Source of the DNA: Sulfuricurvum sp. PC08-66
GTDB lineage: Bacteria; Campylobacterota; Campylobacteria; Campylobacterales; Sulfurimonadaceae
Direction of reading: 5' to 3'
Assembly (NCBI GenBank): GCA_000830255.1
Contig: JQIT01000013.1
Coordinates: forward strand, 1-38,732
DNA: 38,732 nt
Shown here: piece after piece, positions 1-7,392 of the stretch
Layout of the letters: the number at the start of each line of letters is the position of its first letter
Position numbering within the stretch: position 1 is the stretch's first letter
The notes under the pieces: model-generated
The model's database searches: none
The model's input: the letters and a program-made list of their open reading frames with translations, nothing else
What the model was told of the DNA's origin: nothing
Position numbers and translations under genes: made by a program

Positions 1-242
1 CTGGTCATTCTCTTGGTGGTGCTCTTGCTCAACTCACAGCGCAGTATCTCACAAATCATGCTATTGAGTCCACTTGCGTAACTTTTGGCTCTCCTAAGAT
101 AGGTGATGATACAAGTACTTTAAACTTCTGTTCAATCTTTGCAAAAAACTATCGTTTTACGCTTCCTTTTGACGTTGTTCCTATGCTTCCTATGATTGGG
201 TATGAGCACAATGAAAAAGATGTCTTGGGTCGTTTTGACTAG
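1..242 (+). CDS. Class 3 lipase, C-terminal part (5' end outside window; possibly broken)
   Basis: The frame starting at base 3 opens with GHSLGGALAQL, the nucleophile elbow of class 3 (Rhizopus-type) lipases, so the serine at bases 9-11 is the likely nucleophile. It continues with a VTFGSPKIGD strand and FDVVPMLP, which matches the family's catalytic-aspartate segment (DxVPxLP). The frame meets a TAG at 240-242. The same frame then stays open for another 21 codons to a second TAG at 306-308 and encodes RYVGHNIDTYIKAL, which resembles the family's C-terminal histidine segment. The gene may therefore be a recent nonsense mutant, contain a sequencing error, or be read through. The extended frame would overlap the next gene by 13 bases, which is the normal spacing in this genome. 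The substrate is unknown. Lipase assignment is good; intactness is uncertain. Confidence 0.72.
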   Translation, partial: GHSLGGALAQLTAQYLTNHAIESTCVTFGSPKIGDDTSTLNFCSIFAKNYRFTLPFDVVPMLPMIGYEHNEKDVLGRFD

Positions 243-295
243 CGTTACGTGGGTCATAACATCGATACCTACATTAAAGCTCTAAAGGCTGATTT

Positions 296-502
296 ATGGA
301 ATATTTAGGTACGATTAAAGACGTTTTAGAGTTAGTTGTAATTCCTTTGGTTTACTTTTTCTATCGTCTTGTTATACGTGTTGAGCGTATGGATATTCAA
401 AAGCTAGATAAAGATGATTATTATTCTCATCTTGACCAAAAGCTCGAAGCTATTTATCATGAGTTAAAAGAGTTGCGTAAAGAGCACTATTCCTCAAAAT
501 AA
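296..502 (+). CDS. Small single-pass membrane protein with coiled-coil tail
   Basis: This is a 68-residue protein of unknown function. Residues about 9-28 form one hydrophobic segment (VLELVVIPLVYFFYRLVI). A strongly charged tail follows (about 30-66), with heptad-like spacing (LDQKLEAIYHELKELRKEH) that predicts a helix or short coiled coil. The size and layout are like small accessory membrane proteins or holin-like proteins, but no motif decides between these. It starts inside the extended reading frame of the broken lipase upstream, which suggests the two were once co-translated. This stretch looks more AT-rich than the rest of the window. Existence is likely because the frame is clean and the composition is plausible, but the function is not known. 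Confidence 0.55.
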   Translation: MEYLGTIKDVLELVVIPLVYFFYRLVIRVERMDIQKLDKDDYYSHLDQKLEAIYHELKELRKEHYSSK

Positions 503-583
503 TCTCTTTACCTCTTGACAAGAACCTGATAAACTATATTGACAGCCATTCGCTCCTAAAAATTTCAGTAATCGGGTTGCCTC

Positions 584-2425
584 ATGATTTCAAACAAAAA
601 AGTTCTCGCTACAGTCACAGGAATGCTGCTTGTCTTGGCAGCCGCGACGATGGTCAATGTCGGTCTCAATTTCCGAGGTTATGCTTTTAAAAGCGCTGAA
701 GAGAAGGCACAAATGACCGCCTCCATTGTGCGTGATGGACTCACCGCACATATGGTCAATGGCATCATGGACAAACGCTTGGACTTTTTGGAGAATGTAG
801 CTAGTGCGAAGAGCGTCAAAAATTTGTGGGTTGTACGTGCTGATATCGTAAGCAACCAATATGGCATGGGCTTCACCAATGAAACCCCACGTGATGATAT
901 AGACCGCCAAGTTCTCGCTAGTGGCAAAGAGATTCAAAAGGTGCAAGAGAGTTCTGAACATGCCACCATCCGCGTCACCATTCCCTATATCGCTACAGCT
1001 TATGGTCACCCCAACTGTCTCAATTGTCACGCCGCCAAAGAGGGCGATGTCCTAGGTGCTATTAGTATGGAGTTCGATATTGGGGATGTGCGCACAAAGG
1101 GCACTATGGCATTGGTCAAAATTTTTGGCATCAATCTCCTCTTTATTGTCATTGCACTCTTCATCGTCAATCGTTATACACGCCCCTTTATGCGTCTCTT
1201 TGAGCAGATTCAAGCCTCTACAGACCGCGCCAAAACAGGTGACTTTTCTCTCAAAATCAACGGACACACCATTCCCAAAGAGGCACGTGGTGTTGCCCAA
1301 AATTACAACGACCTTATCGAGCGTATGGATGATACCTTTGGAGAGGTCAAAAACTCTCTCTCCTCTTTTGTGAGTCGCATGGATTCTGACAACAAAGACC
1401 CTCTTGCCGAGGCCAATATCATTATCCACGAACTTGCAGATGTCTATCGATTCAAAAAAACTATCGAACTCGACAAAGAGAAAAAAGATATTTACGGACG
1501 CATTATTAAATTGATGCACGATAAATTCAAAATCGAACATTTTGCGCTCTATGAAGTTAACCATGTACAGAAAAAACGCCAACTGGTGCATATCAGTAAC
1601 GGTGAACCCTTCTGTAGCCCAATGAGCGTCAACAACGCCAACGAGTGCCGTGCATTTCGCACCAAACAAGATGTCTACTCTGAAGAGTTCCCCAATTTGT
1701 GCGCAGAGTGTACACGCGATGATATTGGCTATATTTGTATCCCTTACCAAATCAATGACCAATACTCGCTCGTACTCTCCATCTCGACCAAAGATGAGAA
1801 AGAGTACCAACGCCTTGCAAGTTTGGATGCACCTATCCACAACTATCTTGATGTGGCAAAACCCGTCATTGAGACCAAACTCTTGATGGAAATTCTCAAA
1901 GACTCCTCGGTCAAAGATGGTTTAACGGGTCTCTATAATCGTCGATTCCTCGATGAATTCATCGATAAAATCTCTGCGCAATCTGCACGCCAAGCGCAAA
2001 CCTACGCTGTCATGATGGTCGATATCGATTACTTCAAAATGGTCAATGACACCTTTGGGCATGATGCAGGAGATATTGTCATCAAACGACTCTCTGAAGT
2101 GTTACGTTCAACTATTCGCGATGCAGATTTGGCGATTCGTTTTGGGGGTGAAGAATTTTTGCTCATGCTTCACAATCCTAGCGAAGAGGGTGCAATGCAA
2201 GTCGCTGAAAAAATTCGCCAATCCTTTGCAGCTATTACCTTCGACCTTGCAGGTGAAAAAATCAACAAAACAGCGAGTATTGGTGTATCTCTCTTCCCAT
2301 CGGATGCAGATTCGCTTTGGAAAGTTATAAAATTTGCTGATACGGCACTCTACAAAGCCAAAAACAGTGGTCGCAATCAAGTCGTTCGCTTTACAGCAAA
2401 AGATTACACCAACGATGAGTTTTAA
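584..2425 (+). CDS. Membrane diguanylate cyclase with N-terminal haem-type sensor and Cys-rich GAF-like domain
   Basis: This 613-residue protein should make cyclic di-GMP from two GTP in response to a periplasmic signal. Residues 7-30 are an N-terminal membrane anchor. A periplasmic region follows that resembles the DUF3365/Tll0287-like sensor family and contains CLNCH (C145, C148, H149), a c-type haem attachment motif. A second membrane helix lies at about 180-200, then a HAMP-like stretch, then a GAF-like region (about 290-435) with five cysteines (C344, C355, C373, C376, C385). The C-terminal GGDEF domain has an intact GGEEF active site (521-525). RDAD lies exactly five residues before it and is the product-inhibition I-site. 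There is no EAL domain, so it should be a synthase only. The signal (redox, NO, O2 or other) is inference. The ribosome binding site is weak. Confidence 0.88.
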   Translation: MISNKKVLATVTGMLLVLAAATMVNVGLNFRGYAFKSAEEKAQMTASIVRDGLTAHMVNGIMDKRLDFLENVASAKSVKNLWVVRADIVSNQYGMGFTNETPRDDIDRQVLASGKEIQKVQESSEHATIRVTIPYIATAYGHPNCLNCHAAKEGDVLGAISMEFDIGDVRTKGTMALVKIFGINLLFIVIALFIVNRYTRPFMRLFEQIQASTDRAKTGDFSLKINGHTIPKEARGVAQNYNDLIERMDDTFGEVKNSLSSFVSRMDSDNKDPLAEANIIIHELADVYRFKKTIELDKEKKDIYGRIIKLMHDKFKIEHFALYEVNHVQKKRQLVHISNGEPFCSPMSVNNANECRAFRTKQDVYSEEFPNLCAECTRDDIGYICIPYQINDQYSLVLSISTKDEKEYQRLASLDAPIHNYLDVAKPVIETKLLMEILKDSSVKDGLTGLYNRRFLDEFIDKISAQSARQAQTYAVMMVDIDYFKMVNDTFGHDAGDIVIKRLSEVLRSTIRDADLAIRFGGEEFLLMLHNPSEEGAMQVAEKIRQSFAAITFDLAGEKINKTASIGVSLFPSDADSLWKVIKFADTALYKAKNSGRNQVVRFTAKDYTNDEF

Positions 2426-2439
2426 GATACATTCATAAG

Positions 2440-2883
2440 ATGGCTTTTTTACACGCATTCAAGCACCATTTTATCTCTGCGTTCCGTGAGCTTTTTGTCT
2501 ATCACAGTAGCTCGCTGGAGTTTCGCGCCAAGCTTTTAGCATTGGTAGCGGGAGCAAATGAGCAGATTGGTGAGTGCGAATATGAGATTATCAAAAAGCT
2601 CTCTCATCAAATCTACACAGAGAGCAATCGTGCAAGCACTTTGCAGTTTGCAACGCGTGAATATATCGATAAAGTGCTAGAAGATAATGGATTAGGGGTC
2701 AATGAGTTAGCGGCAGATATTGCCAAACTGACCAAGAATAATTCTCGTTTTGTCACCAAAATCGATACCGCACAACTCGCACACTTTTTGGAGTGCCACA
2801 ATGACCCTGATACGCTTGACTATCAGCGCCACATTTTGACGTTTTTAGACGATCTCAAAACAGAGTTTAGTCCTAAACTCTAA
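2440..2883 (+). CDS. Small helical protein, weakly TerB-like, unknown function
   Basis: A 147-residue soluble protein that I do not recognise. It has no signal peptide or membrane segment and appears all-helical. The stretch around residues 30-55 (KLLALVAGANEQIGE followed by an amphipathic helix) has the look of the acidic helix-turn of TerB-like domains (AKADG-type), but the acidic metal ligands are not convincing, so this is only a hint. It begins 14 bases after the diguanylate cyclase stop and is probably co-transcribed with it, so a role in the same signalling pathway is possible. Its TAA stop (2881-2883) directly abuts the stop codon of the convergent ttcA-like gene, leaving no room for a separate terminator. 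Confidence 0.65.
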   Translation: MAFLHAFKHHFISAFRELFVYHSSSLEFRAKLLALVAGANEQIGECEYEIIKKLSHQIYTESNRASTLQFATREYIDKVLEDNGLGVNELAADIAKLTKNNSRFVTKIDTAQLAHFLECHNDPDTLDYQRHILTFLDDLKTEFSPKL

Positions 2884-3648
2884 CTACTTTTGGTGGTAGT
2901 GCGTATCGAAAAAGGTCTCCACATGGAGATTGCCAAAAGCGGCATTCATCGATACAAAAAGGTCAGGAAACTGCGTCTCCAATGAAGCCATCATCGTCTT
3001 CATTTTGGCACGCACATGCGGCGGTTTCACATCAAAACGCATCGATGGACACGCTTCATCGCCTACTGTGGGCATTGCATTGTCCAGTGCGGCGGCAATA
3101 AGCTGACGCTCTCGTACTTGAATAAGTGGACGTATCACTGTCACTCCACGTTCCGCTTTATAAATGGGCGCCAGTGTGCGCATGGCACCATTGTAAAAGA
3201 GATTCATAAAATAGCTCTCTACCGCATCATCCATGTGGTGCCCCAATGCGACCTTATTGCACCCAAAATGTTGTGCCGCACTGTAAAGTGAACCACGACG
3301 CATGCGTGAAAAAAAGCTGCAATAGGAGCTGTTTTGACGAATTTTTTCGTTGGAGAGTTCATAAATATTGGTATCGTAAATATGGTGCTCAATACCGTGC
3401 TCGAGACAATAGTCGTGCAAGCGTGTCAAATCCTCTCCCATACCGTAGGAGATGGTCACCGCAATAAATTCAAAATTAAAAGGCGCGCGACGGCGCTGCT
3501 CTTTGAGTACATGCGCAAGTGTCAGCGAATCTTTGCCACCACTAAGCCCCAACAAAATTTTATCACCCTCACCGATGAGCCCAAACCGCGCATTGGTTTG
3601 TCCCACCTGTTTCATGATTTTTTTACTAATCGAAGCGTTTTTTATCAC
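2884..3648 (-). CDS. ttcA: TtcA-family tRNA 2-thiocytidine synthetase-like PP-loop ATPase
   Basis: Members of this family adenylate a tRNA base (C32 for TtcA) and replace oxygen with sulfur. The 254-residue protein has the PP-loop SGGKDS at 36-41, a GHHMDD segment (137-141) and the RMRRG box (about 115-119) typical of TtcA. In E. coli TtcA the iron-sulfur cluster is held by a CxxC pair and a third cysteine further on. Here the pair position reads CSFF (C110, F113), so the second cysteine is missing, and the third region has a single cysteine in EACPSMR (C200). The cluster may therefore be held differently, or the protein may act on another substrate. It is the last gene of a long minus-strand run, 18 bases after mtnN, and meets the plus-strand gene tail-to-tail. 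The family call is sound; the exact reaction is less sure. Confidence 0.82.
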   Translation of the reverse strand: MIKNASISKKIMKQVGQTNARFGLIGEGDKILLGLSGGKDSLTLAHVLKEQRRRAPFNFEFIAVTISYGMGEDLTRLHDYCLEHGIEHHIYDTNIYELSNEKIRQNSSYCSFFSRMRRGSLYSAAQHFGCNKVALGHHMDDAVESYFMNLFYNGAMRTLAPIYKAERGVTVIRPLIQVRERQLIAAALDNAMPTVGDEACPSMRFDVKPPHVRAKMKTMMASLETQFPDLFVSMNAAFGNLHVETFFDTHYHQK

Positions 3649-3666
3649 GCATGACCTCTGTGATTA

Positions 3667-4356
3667 CTATGCAATCGCATCGACCATGGCAAGCACGAAC
3701 TGCGCACTCTCTTGGGCAGAGGAGGCTAAAAAAGTATCAAAATCGACATCCGCACTTCCATCAGCACTATCACTAATAGCGCGCAAAATACAAAAGGGGA
3801 TAGACAAAGCATTACAAACAACTGCCACACTACCGCCTTCCATCTCCAATGCATCCGCTTGAAAGGTATCTGCTATCCAATTTTTGCGTTGTGCATTTGC
3901 TACAAATTGGTCACCTGTGGCAATAATGCCTTCGTGAAGTTTCAAGCCCTTTTGAATGGCTACGTCACGTGCAATGGCATTGAGTTTTGCATCGCTGGGT
4001 ATCATGACTGAACCTTCAGGAACATAGCCAAAAGGGTGTCCAAATGCTGTGATATCCAAATCGTGTTGTGCCAATTGTGTTGCAATGATGAGATCACCAA
4101 TGCTAAGTTTGGGCGAAATAGCTCCCGCTACACCCGAAAAGAGTAGCATTTGCGCTCCAAATTTTTCTATCATCGTCGTAGCTGTAATCGTAGAAAAAAC
4201 CTTACCAATTTTGCTATAGGCCAAAACCAACTCATGTCCACCGAACTTGGCAAAATAGTAGCGATTTTTTGCATACTCCACTTGCGTATACTCACCCAAC
4301 TGTGCCAAAATAGGCATCAACTCTTCAGGCATTGCCGCCATGATTGCTATTTTCAT
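3667..4356 (-). CDS. mtnN: 5'-methylthioadenosine/S-adenosylhomocysteine nucleosidase
   Basis: Cleaves adenine from methylthioadenosine and S-adenosylhomocysteine, recycling the by-products of methylation and polyamine synthesis. In Campylobacterota the same enzyme is known to act on 6-amino-6-deoxyfutalosine in the futalosine route to menaquinone. The 229-residue protein has the family layout: MPEE near the N-terminus (E12), FSGVAGAI (73-80), ATGDQFV (146-152), the substrate-binding LEMEGG (E173) and SDSADG with the catalytic acid D196. I start it at the ATG at 4356 because AAAGAG lies just upstream; a GTG two codons earlier is also possible. It sits between the nitrilase-family gene (10 bases upstream) and the ttcA-like gene. 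Confidence 0.93.
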   Translation of the reverse strand: MKIAIMAAMPEELMPILAQLGEYTQVEYAKNRYYFAKFGGHELVLAYSKIGKVFSTITATTMIEKFGAQMLLFSGVAGAISPKLSIGDLIIATQLAQHDLDITAFGHPFGYVPEGSVMIPSDAKLNAIARDVAIQKGLKLHEGIIATGDQFVANAQRKNWIADTFQADALEMEGGSVAVVCNALSIPFCILRAISDSADGSADVDFDTFLASSAQESAQFVLAMVDAIA

Positions 4357-4366
4357 TTTCACTCTT

Positions 4367-5125
4367 TTATTGGTATTTTACGACACTTCGTTGAGCCAAA
4401 AAAGCCTCTTGTGCCATATCGATGAGACCTATTTTCGTCTCAAAAAAGGGCAACTCTTCGATGATTTTGCCTTGGAAATTGACAATTTTGCTGTTGCCCC
4501 AAAATCCTACACCATCTTCAAAGCCGACGCGATTGACAAAAACCACCGTAGAGAGGGTCAAAAGTGCTGTAGTTTGCAAGAGCGCATTCCACTGTTGGGC
4601 TATTTCTAGCCCACTCTCCTCGAAGCCACGAGCTGGCGAACTCGCCAAAATATAGATAATATTTGGAGACAACTGCGCCAAACGTTGCATCGTCGATGCA
4701 CGCCAAATATCTTCGCACACCAACATCACTGCTTTTCCCCATGTGGTTTGAAAAGCCTCGATACTTTGACCACGCACAAAATAGCGTGCCTCTTCAAACA
4801 TTCCATAATTGGGCAAACTGTTTTTGTGATGGATATGTACAATTTCGCCTTGGCTGAGATAGAGCGCCGCATTAAAAATCTCGCGTCCTTGGCGTAGCGC
4901 CAATCCCACAACAATATCTTGCTTCTTGCTTGCCTCGATAAGAGGTGCTAGCTCCTCAAGAGTATAAGCATCCTCGTACACTTTATCGTGCAAAAAATAG
5001 CCATTGAGAGACAACTCAGGGAAGAGTACGACATCAGCCTCTTTTACGTGCGAGAGGCTTTGTAGATGCAATGCAATATTGCGCTTGGCTAAAACAGGAG
5101 CTATCTGCGCAAGAGCGAGTTTCAT
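4367..5125 (-). CDS. Nitrilase-superfamily amidohydrolase, NadE-glutaminase-like
   Basis: A 252-residue carbon-nitrogen hydrolase with the whole Glu-Lys-Cys triad: FPELSLNGY (E37), HHKNSLPNYG (K101) and VCEDIW (C137). The segment NYGMFEEARYF after the lysine is characteristic of the glutaminase domain fused to NAD synthetase in many bacteria. Here it stands alone without a synthetase domain, so it could supply ammonia to a separate NadE or hydrolyse an unrelated amide; neither can be decided from sequence. No signal peptide is seen, so it is cytoplasmic. Its ATG overlaps the fabD stop in an ATGA junction, indicating translational coupling with fabD. Confidence 0.82.
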   Translation of the reverse strand: MKLALAQIAPVLAKRNIALHLQSLSHVKEADVVLFPELSLNGYFLHDKVYEDAYTLEELAPLIEASKKQDIVVGLALRQGREIFNAALYLSQGEIVHIHHKNSLPNYGMFEEARYFVRGQSIEAFQTTWGKAVMLVCEDIWRASTMQRLAQLSPNIIYILASSPARGFEESGLEIAQQWNALLQTTALLTLSTVVFVNRVGFEDGVGFWGNSKIVNFQGKIIEELPFFETKIGLIDMAQEAFLAQRSVVKYQ

Positions 5126-6057
5126 GCAAGAGCGTCGATAGCTTGTTGGAGCGATGCCATATCATAGACATTATAAGTTGTCAAATCTTTGGCGATACGT
5201 TTATTGAGTCCCGATAGCACTTTGCCATTCCCAAACTCAATTGCGACATCGATATCGCCTGCTATGGCTTCGATGGATTGTTTATACAATACAGGTTTGA
5301 CCAATTGCTGAGCCAAAAGTGTAATGGCATCCTCTTTTGATTGATAGGGTTTGGTCGTTACATTGGAGATAATGGGCGCGATAAAATTATCGTTGAGCAT
5401 CTTTTCAAGCGCTTGTGTCAAACTCACTTGTGCACTTTGTTGCAACGGACAGTGGCTCGCAACAGACATATTCAACAAAAGTGCACGTTTTGCACCTGCC
5501 TCTTTGAACGTTGCTTCTAAGCTTTGCAAATCGCTTTTGAGTCCAGCGATAACCAATTGACCCTCTTGATTGTAGTTGGCAGGCCAAACTTTTTTGCCTT
5601 GGCTTTGCGCTTGTGCACATACCGCTTCCACCCCACTATCCTCCATGCCGACTATTGCCATCATGCCTGCATCGATACTACTGCACGCCTCTTGCATCGC
5701 ACGACCGCGAATATTGACCAGCTTAACAGCGTCTTCGATACTCAAGGCACCCGCTGCACACACCGCACTAAACTCACCCAAAGAGTGCCCAAGCAAGAGC
5801 GTAGGGACAATCGAGCTACGTGCACTAAAAAGAGTATGTGCCACCATACTGACCAGCAGTATTGCTGGTTGCGTATAGGCTGTTTCGTTGATGGTTTCAT
5901 TCTCTTGGAAGAGCAGTGATGGAAAATCTATCCCCATCGAAGCAGATGCTGCATCGATAATCTCTTTTGCCAAAGGGTCATTATCATAAAAATCTTTTCC
6001 CATTCCAATAGATTGGCTTCCTTGTCCAGGAAAAATAAAAGCGACACGTTTACTCAT
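5122..6057 (-). CDS. fabD: Malonyl-CoA:ACP transacylase
   Basis: Transfers malonyl from coenzyme A to acyl carrier protein, which supplies the extender unit for fatty acid synthesis in the cytoplasm. The 311-residue protein is of normal family length and shows IFPGQGSQ near the N-terminus (8-15), the nucleophile elbow GHSLGEFSA with S92, the substrate-binding arginine region around R117, and the catalytic histidine in SVASHCP (H202). It starts with an ATGA overlap on the stop of the regulator gene upstream, with AAGGAG about ten bases before the ATG. It is coupled in the same way to the nitrilase-family gene downstream. It lies apart from other fab genes, as in related genomes. Confidence 0.96.
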   Translation of the reverse strand: MSKRVAFIFPGQGSQSIGMGKDFYDNDPLAKEIIDAASASMGIDFPSLLFQENETINETAYTQPAILLVSMVAHTLFSARSSIVPTLLLGHSLGEFSAVCAAGALSIEDAVKLVNIRGRAMQEACSSIDAGMMAIVGMEDSGVEAVCAQAQSQGKKVWPANYNQEGQLVIAGLKSDLQSLEATFKEAGAKRALLLNMSVASHCPLQQSAQVSLTQALEKMLNDNFIAPIISNVTTKPYQSKEDAITLLAQQLVKPVLYKQSIEAIAGDIDVAIEFGNGKVLSGLNKRIAKDLTTYNVYDMASLQQAIDALA

Positions 6058-6815
6058 ATATCTAACTCCTTTTCGTATTGAACAATTTTTTTACGTAGTG
6101 TATTGCGATTGAGTCCTAGAACTTTTGCCAGTTGTAGTTGGCTTTTATATTTACGCATGCCAACGTTGATAATAGGAATATCAAATATCTCCAAATTATC
6201 TCTGTAAGCATTTTCACCCTCGATTTTACTCTCTAAATACTCCTCAAAAAGCTGCATGATTTCACGCTTTTCCAGTGAAGAAAAGAGCGATTGCATGATG
6301 ATAGAGCGTTTGAGAGAGTGAGCATTTTGTTCCAAATTTAGATGTTTAGATTGGCATATCGATTTATCATGCCCCCCAACCAAGTCACCGTTTTCACGCA
6401 AAAACTTTTCACACAATAGCATCACATCTTCATGACGTTCACGTAAGGGTAAAAGCTTAATTTTTGTAGTGAAAAATTGGTCATACACTTTTTGTGGCAA
6501 AGAGACACTTGTGATTGCTATGAGTCGTGTTTTTGACTCTTCGAGTGCTTTTTGAAGCGTGTCATAATTGCTTATAGCCTCAAAAGCGGTGATGATAATA
6601 TCTTCACACTCATAGAGTGAGTGCAAAATTTCATCAAAATTAGAGGCGTGAATAATAGGAGTATTACTAAAAACAGAGCGAGCCAAGGTTTTCTTCCCTG
6701 TACCCGCTTCGCCTGTAATCAGTGCATTTACAGGCAAACTTTTTAGCAGAGTTGTAGAACGAAGCGCCTGTAATGCACTGTTTGATTTAGCTAAAAAGGT
6801 ATTAGTGGCAACCAC
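6054..6815 (-). CDS. Fis-type helix-turn-helix regulator with degenerate NtrC-like AAA+ domain
   Basis: Residues 35-43 read GEAGTGKKT, a Walker A-like loop in the setting of NtrC-family AAA+ domains, and LPLRERHEDV matches the PLRxRxEDI box of that family. The C-terminus (SQLQLAKVLGLNRNTLRKKI) is a clear Fis-type DNA-binding helix-turn-helix. The GAFTGA loop needed to contact sigma-54 is absent and the middle is short, so it is unlikely to be a classical sigma-54 activator. I place the start at a GTG at 6815, overlapping the last codons of slyD by 14 bases, giving 253 residues. An ATG start at 6896 would add a 27-residue tail that only mirrors slyD in another frame. It is coupled to fabD. The target genes are unknown. 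Confidence 0.75.
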   Translation of the reverse strand: MVATNTFLAKSNSALQALRSTTLLKSLPVNALITGEAGTGKKTLARSVFSNTPIIHASNFDEILHSLYECEDIIITAFEAISNYDTLQKALEESKTRLIAITSVSLPQKVYDQFFTTKIKLLPLRERHEDVMLLCEKFLRENGDLVGGHDKSICQSKHLNLEQNAHSLKRSIIMQSLFSSLEKREIMQLFEEYLESKIEGENAYRDNLEIFDIPIINVGMRKYKSQLQLAKVLGLNRNTLRKKIVQYEKELDI

Positions 6816-7317
6816 AACCTGTTCCACAGCTACCGCCAGATGCAACAGCATTTTCAGCAGGAATTCCACTGAGTGCTTCGTCTGGTGTCGCATCACGCAA
6901 AGCTGTAATAGCCACTGTAAACATCAAGTCTTTACCTGCCAACGGGTGGTTAAAATCGATAGTACATTTTTCATTGTCGAATGATTTCACAGTAACTTGG
7001 ACAGTTTCCCCATGCTCACCTTGACCGTAAAGCGCCATGCCTTCAGCCAATTCGATACCTGCAAATTGCTCGATTGGAAGCTCTTGAAGTGCTTCGTTAT
7101 CGTATTCACCATATGCATCAGCTGCTTTTACAAGTACATCAGCCTTGTCACCTTTGTTCATATTTTTGATACCGTTTTCCAAACCGATGATGATTTGATT
7201 ACGACCCATCATGAAAGTAAGAGGTGCGCCACCGATATTACTGTCTACAACTGTGTTAGTTTGTGTATCTTTGACTTCATACTCGATAGATACGATTTGA
7301 TTTGCTGTAATTGCCAT
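6802..7317 (-). CDS. slyD: FKBP-type peptidyl-prolyl isomerase, SlyD family
   Basis: A cytoplasmic proline isomerase and chaperone; SlyD in other bacteria also binds nickel and helps hydrogenase or urease maturation. The 171-residue protein has the split FKBP domain with the inserted chaperone flap: GAPLTFMMGR (30-39), an IIGLEN segment (43-48), and DFNHPLAGKDLMF (121-133), which is diagnostic of SlyD. The C-terminus ends in SCGTGCGCH (163-171), a short Cys/His metal-binding tail that is much shorter than the histidine-rich tail of E. coli SlyD but similar in kind to H. pylori SlyD. AAGGA precedes the ATG, and a -10-like TACAAT lies at 7345-7350, so it may have its own promoter in addition to reading from the Tol-Pal genes. 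Confidence 0.95.
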   Translation of the reverse strand: MAITANQIVSIEYEVKDTQTNTVVDSNIGGAPLTFMMGRNQIIIGLENGIKNMNKGDKADVLVKAADAYGEYDNEALQELPIEQFAGIELAEGMALYGQGEHGETVQVTVKSFDNEKCTIDFNHPLAGKDLMFTVAITALRDATPDEALSGIPAENAVASGGSCGTGCGCH

Positions 7318-7344
7318 ATTTAAGTTTTCCTTATTTTTTGGGTG

Positions 7345-7350
7345 ATTGTA
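7345..7350 (-). promoter_or_regulatory. Possible -10 element upstream of slyD
   Basis: TACAAT lies 28 bases before the slyD ATG, inside the 75-base gap after cpoB, with T/A-rich sequence around it. No clear -35 hexamer is seen, which is normal for sigma-70 promoters in Campylobacterota. It is a candidate only. Confidence 0.35.
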
Positions 7351-7392
7351 TCGCTACTTTACTTCGCACACTCTTACATCCATCATCTAAGA

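Noticed and set aside
515-540. TTGACA with TATATT upstream of the diguanylate cyclase
   Set aside because: The spacer is only 14 bases, too short for a normal sigma-70 promoter, so it is not listed as a feature.
2880-2905. A five-base inverted repeat (ACTAC/GTAGT) at the convergent ends of the small helical protein gene and ttcA
   Set aside because: The stem is short, lies inside ttcA coding sequence and has no T-run, so it does not support a terminator.
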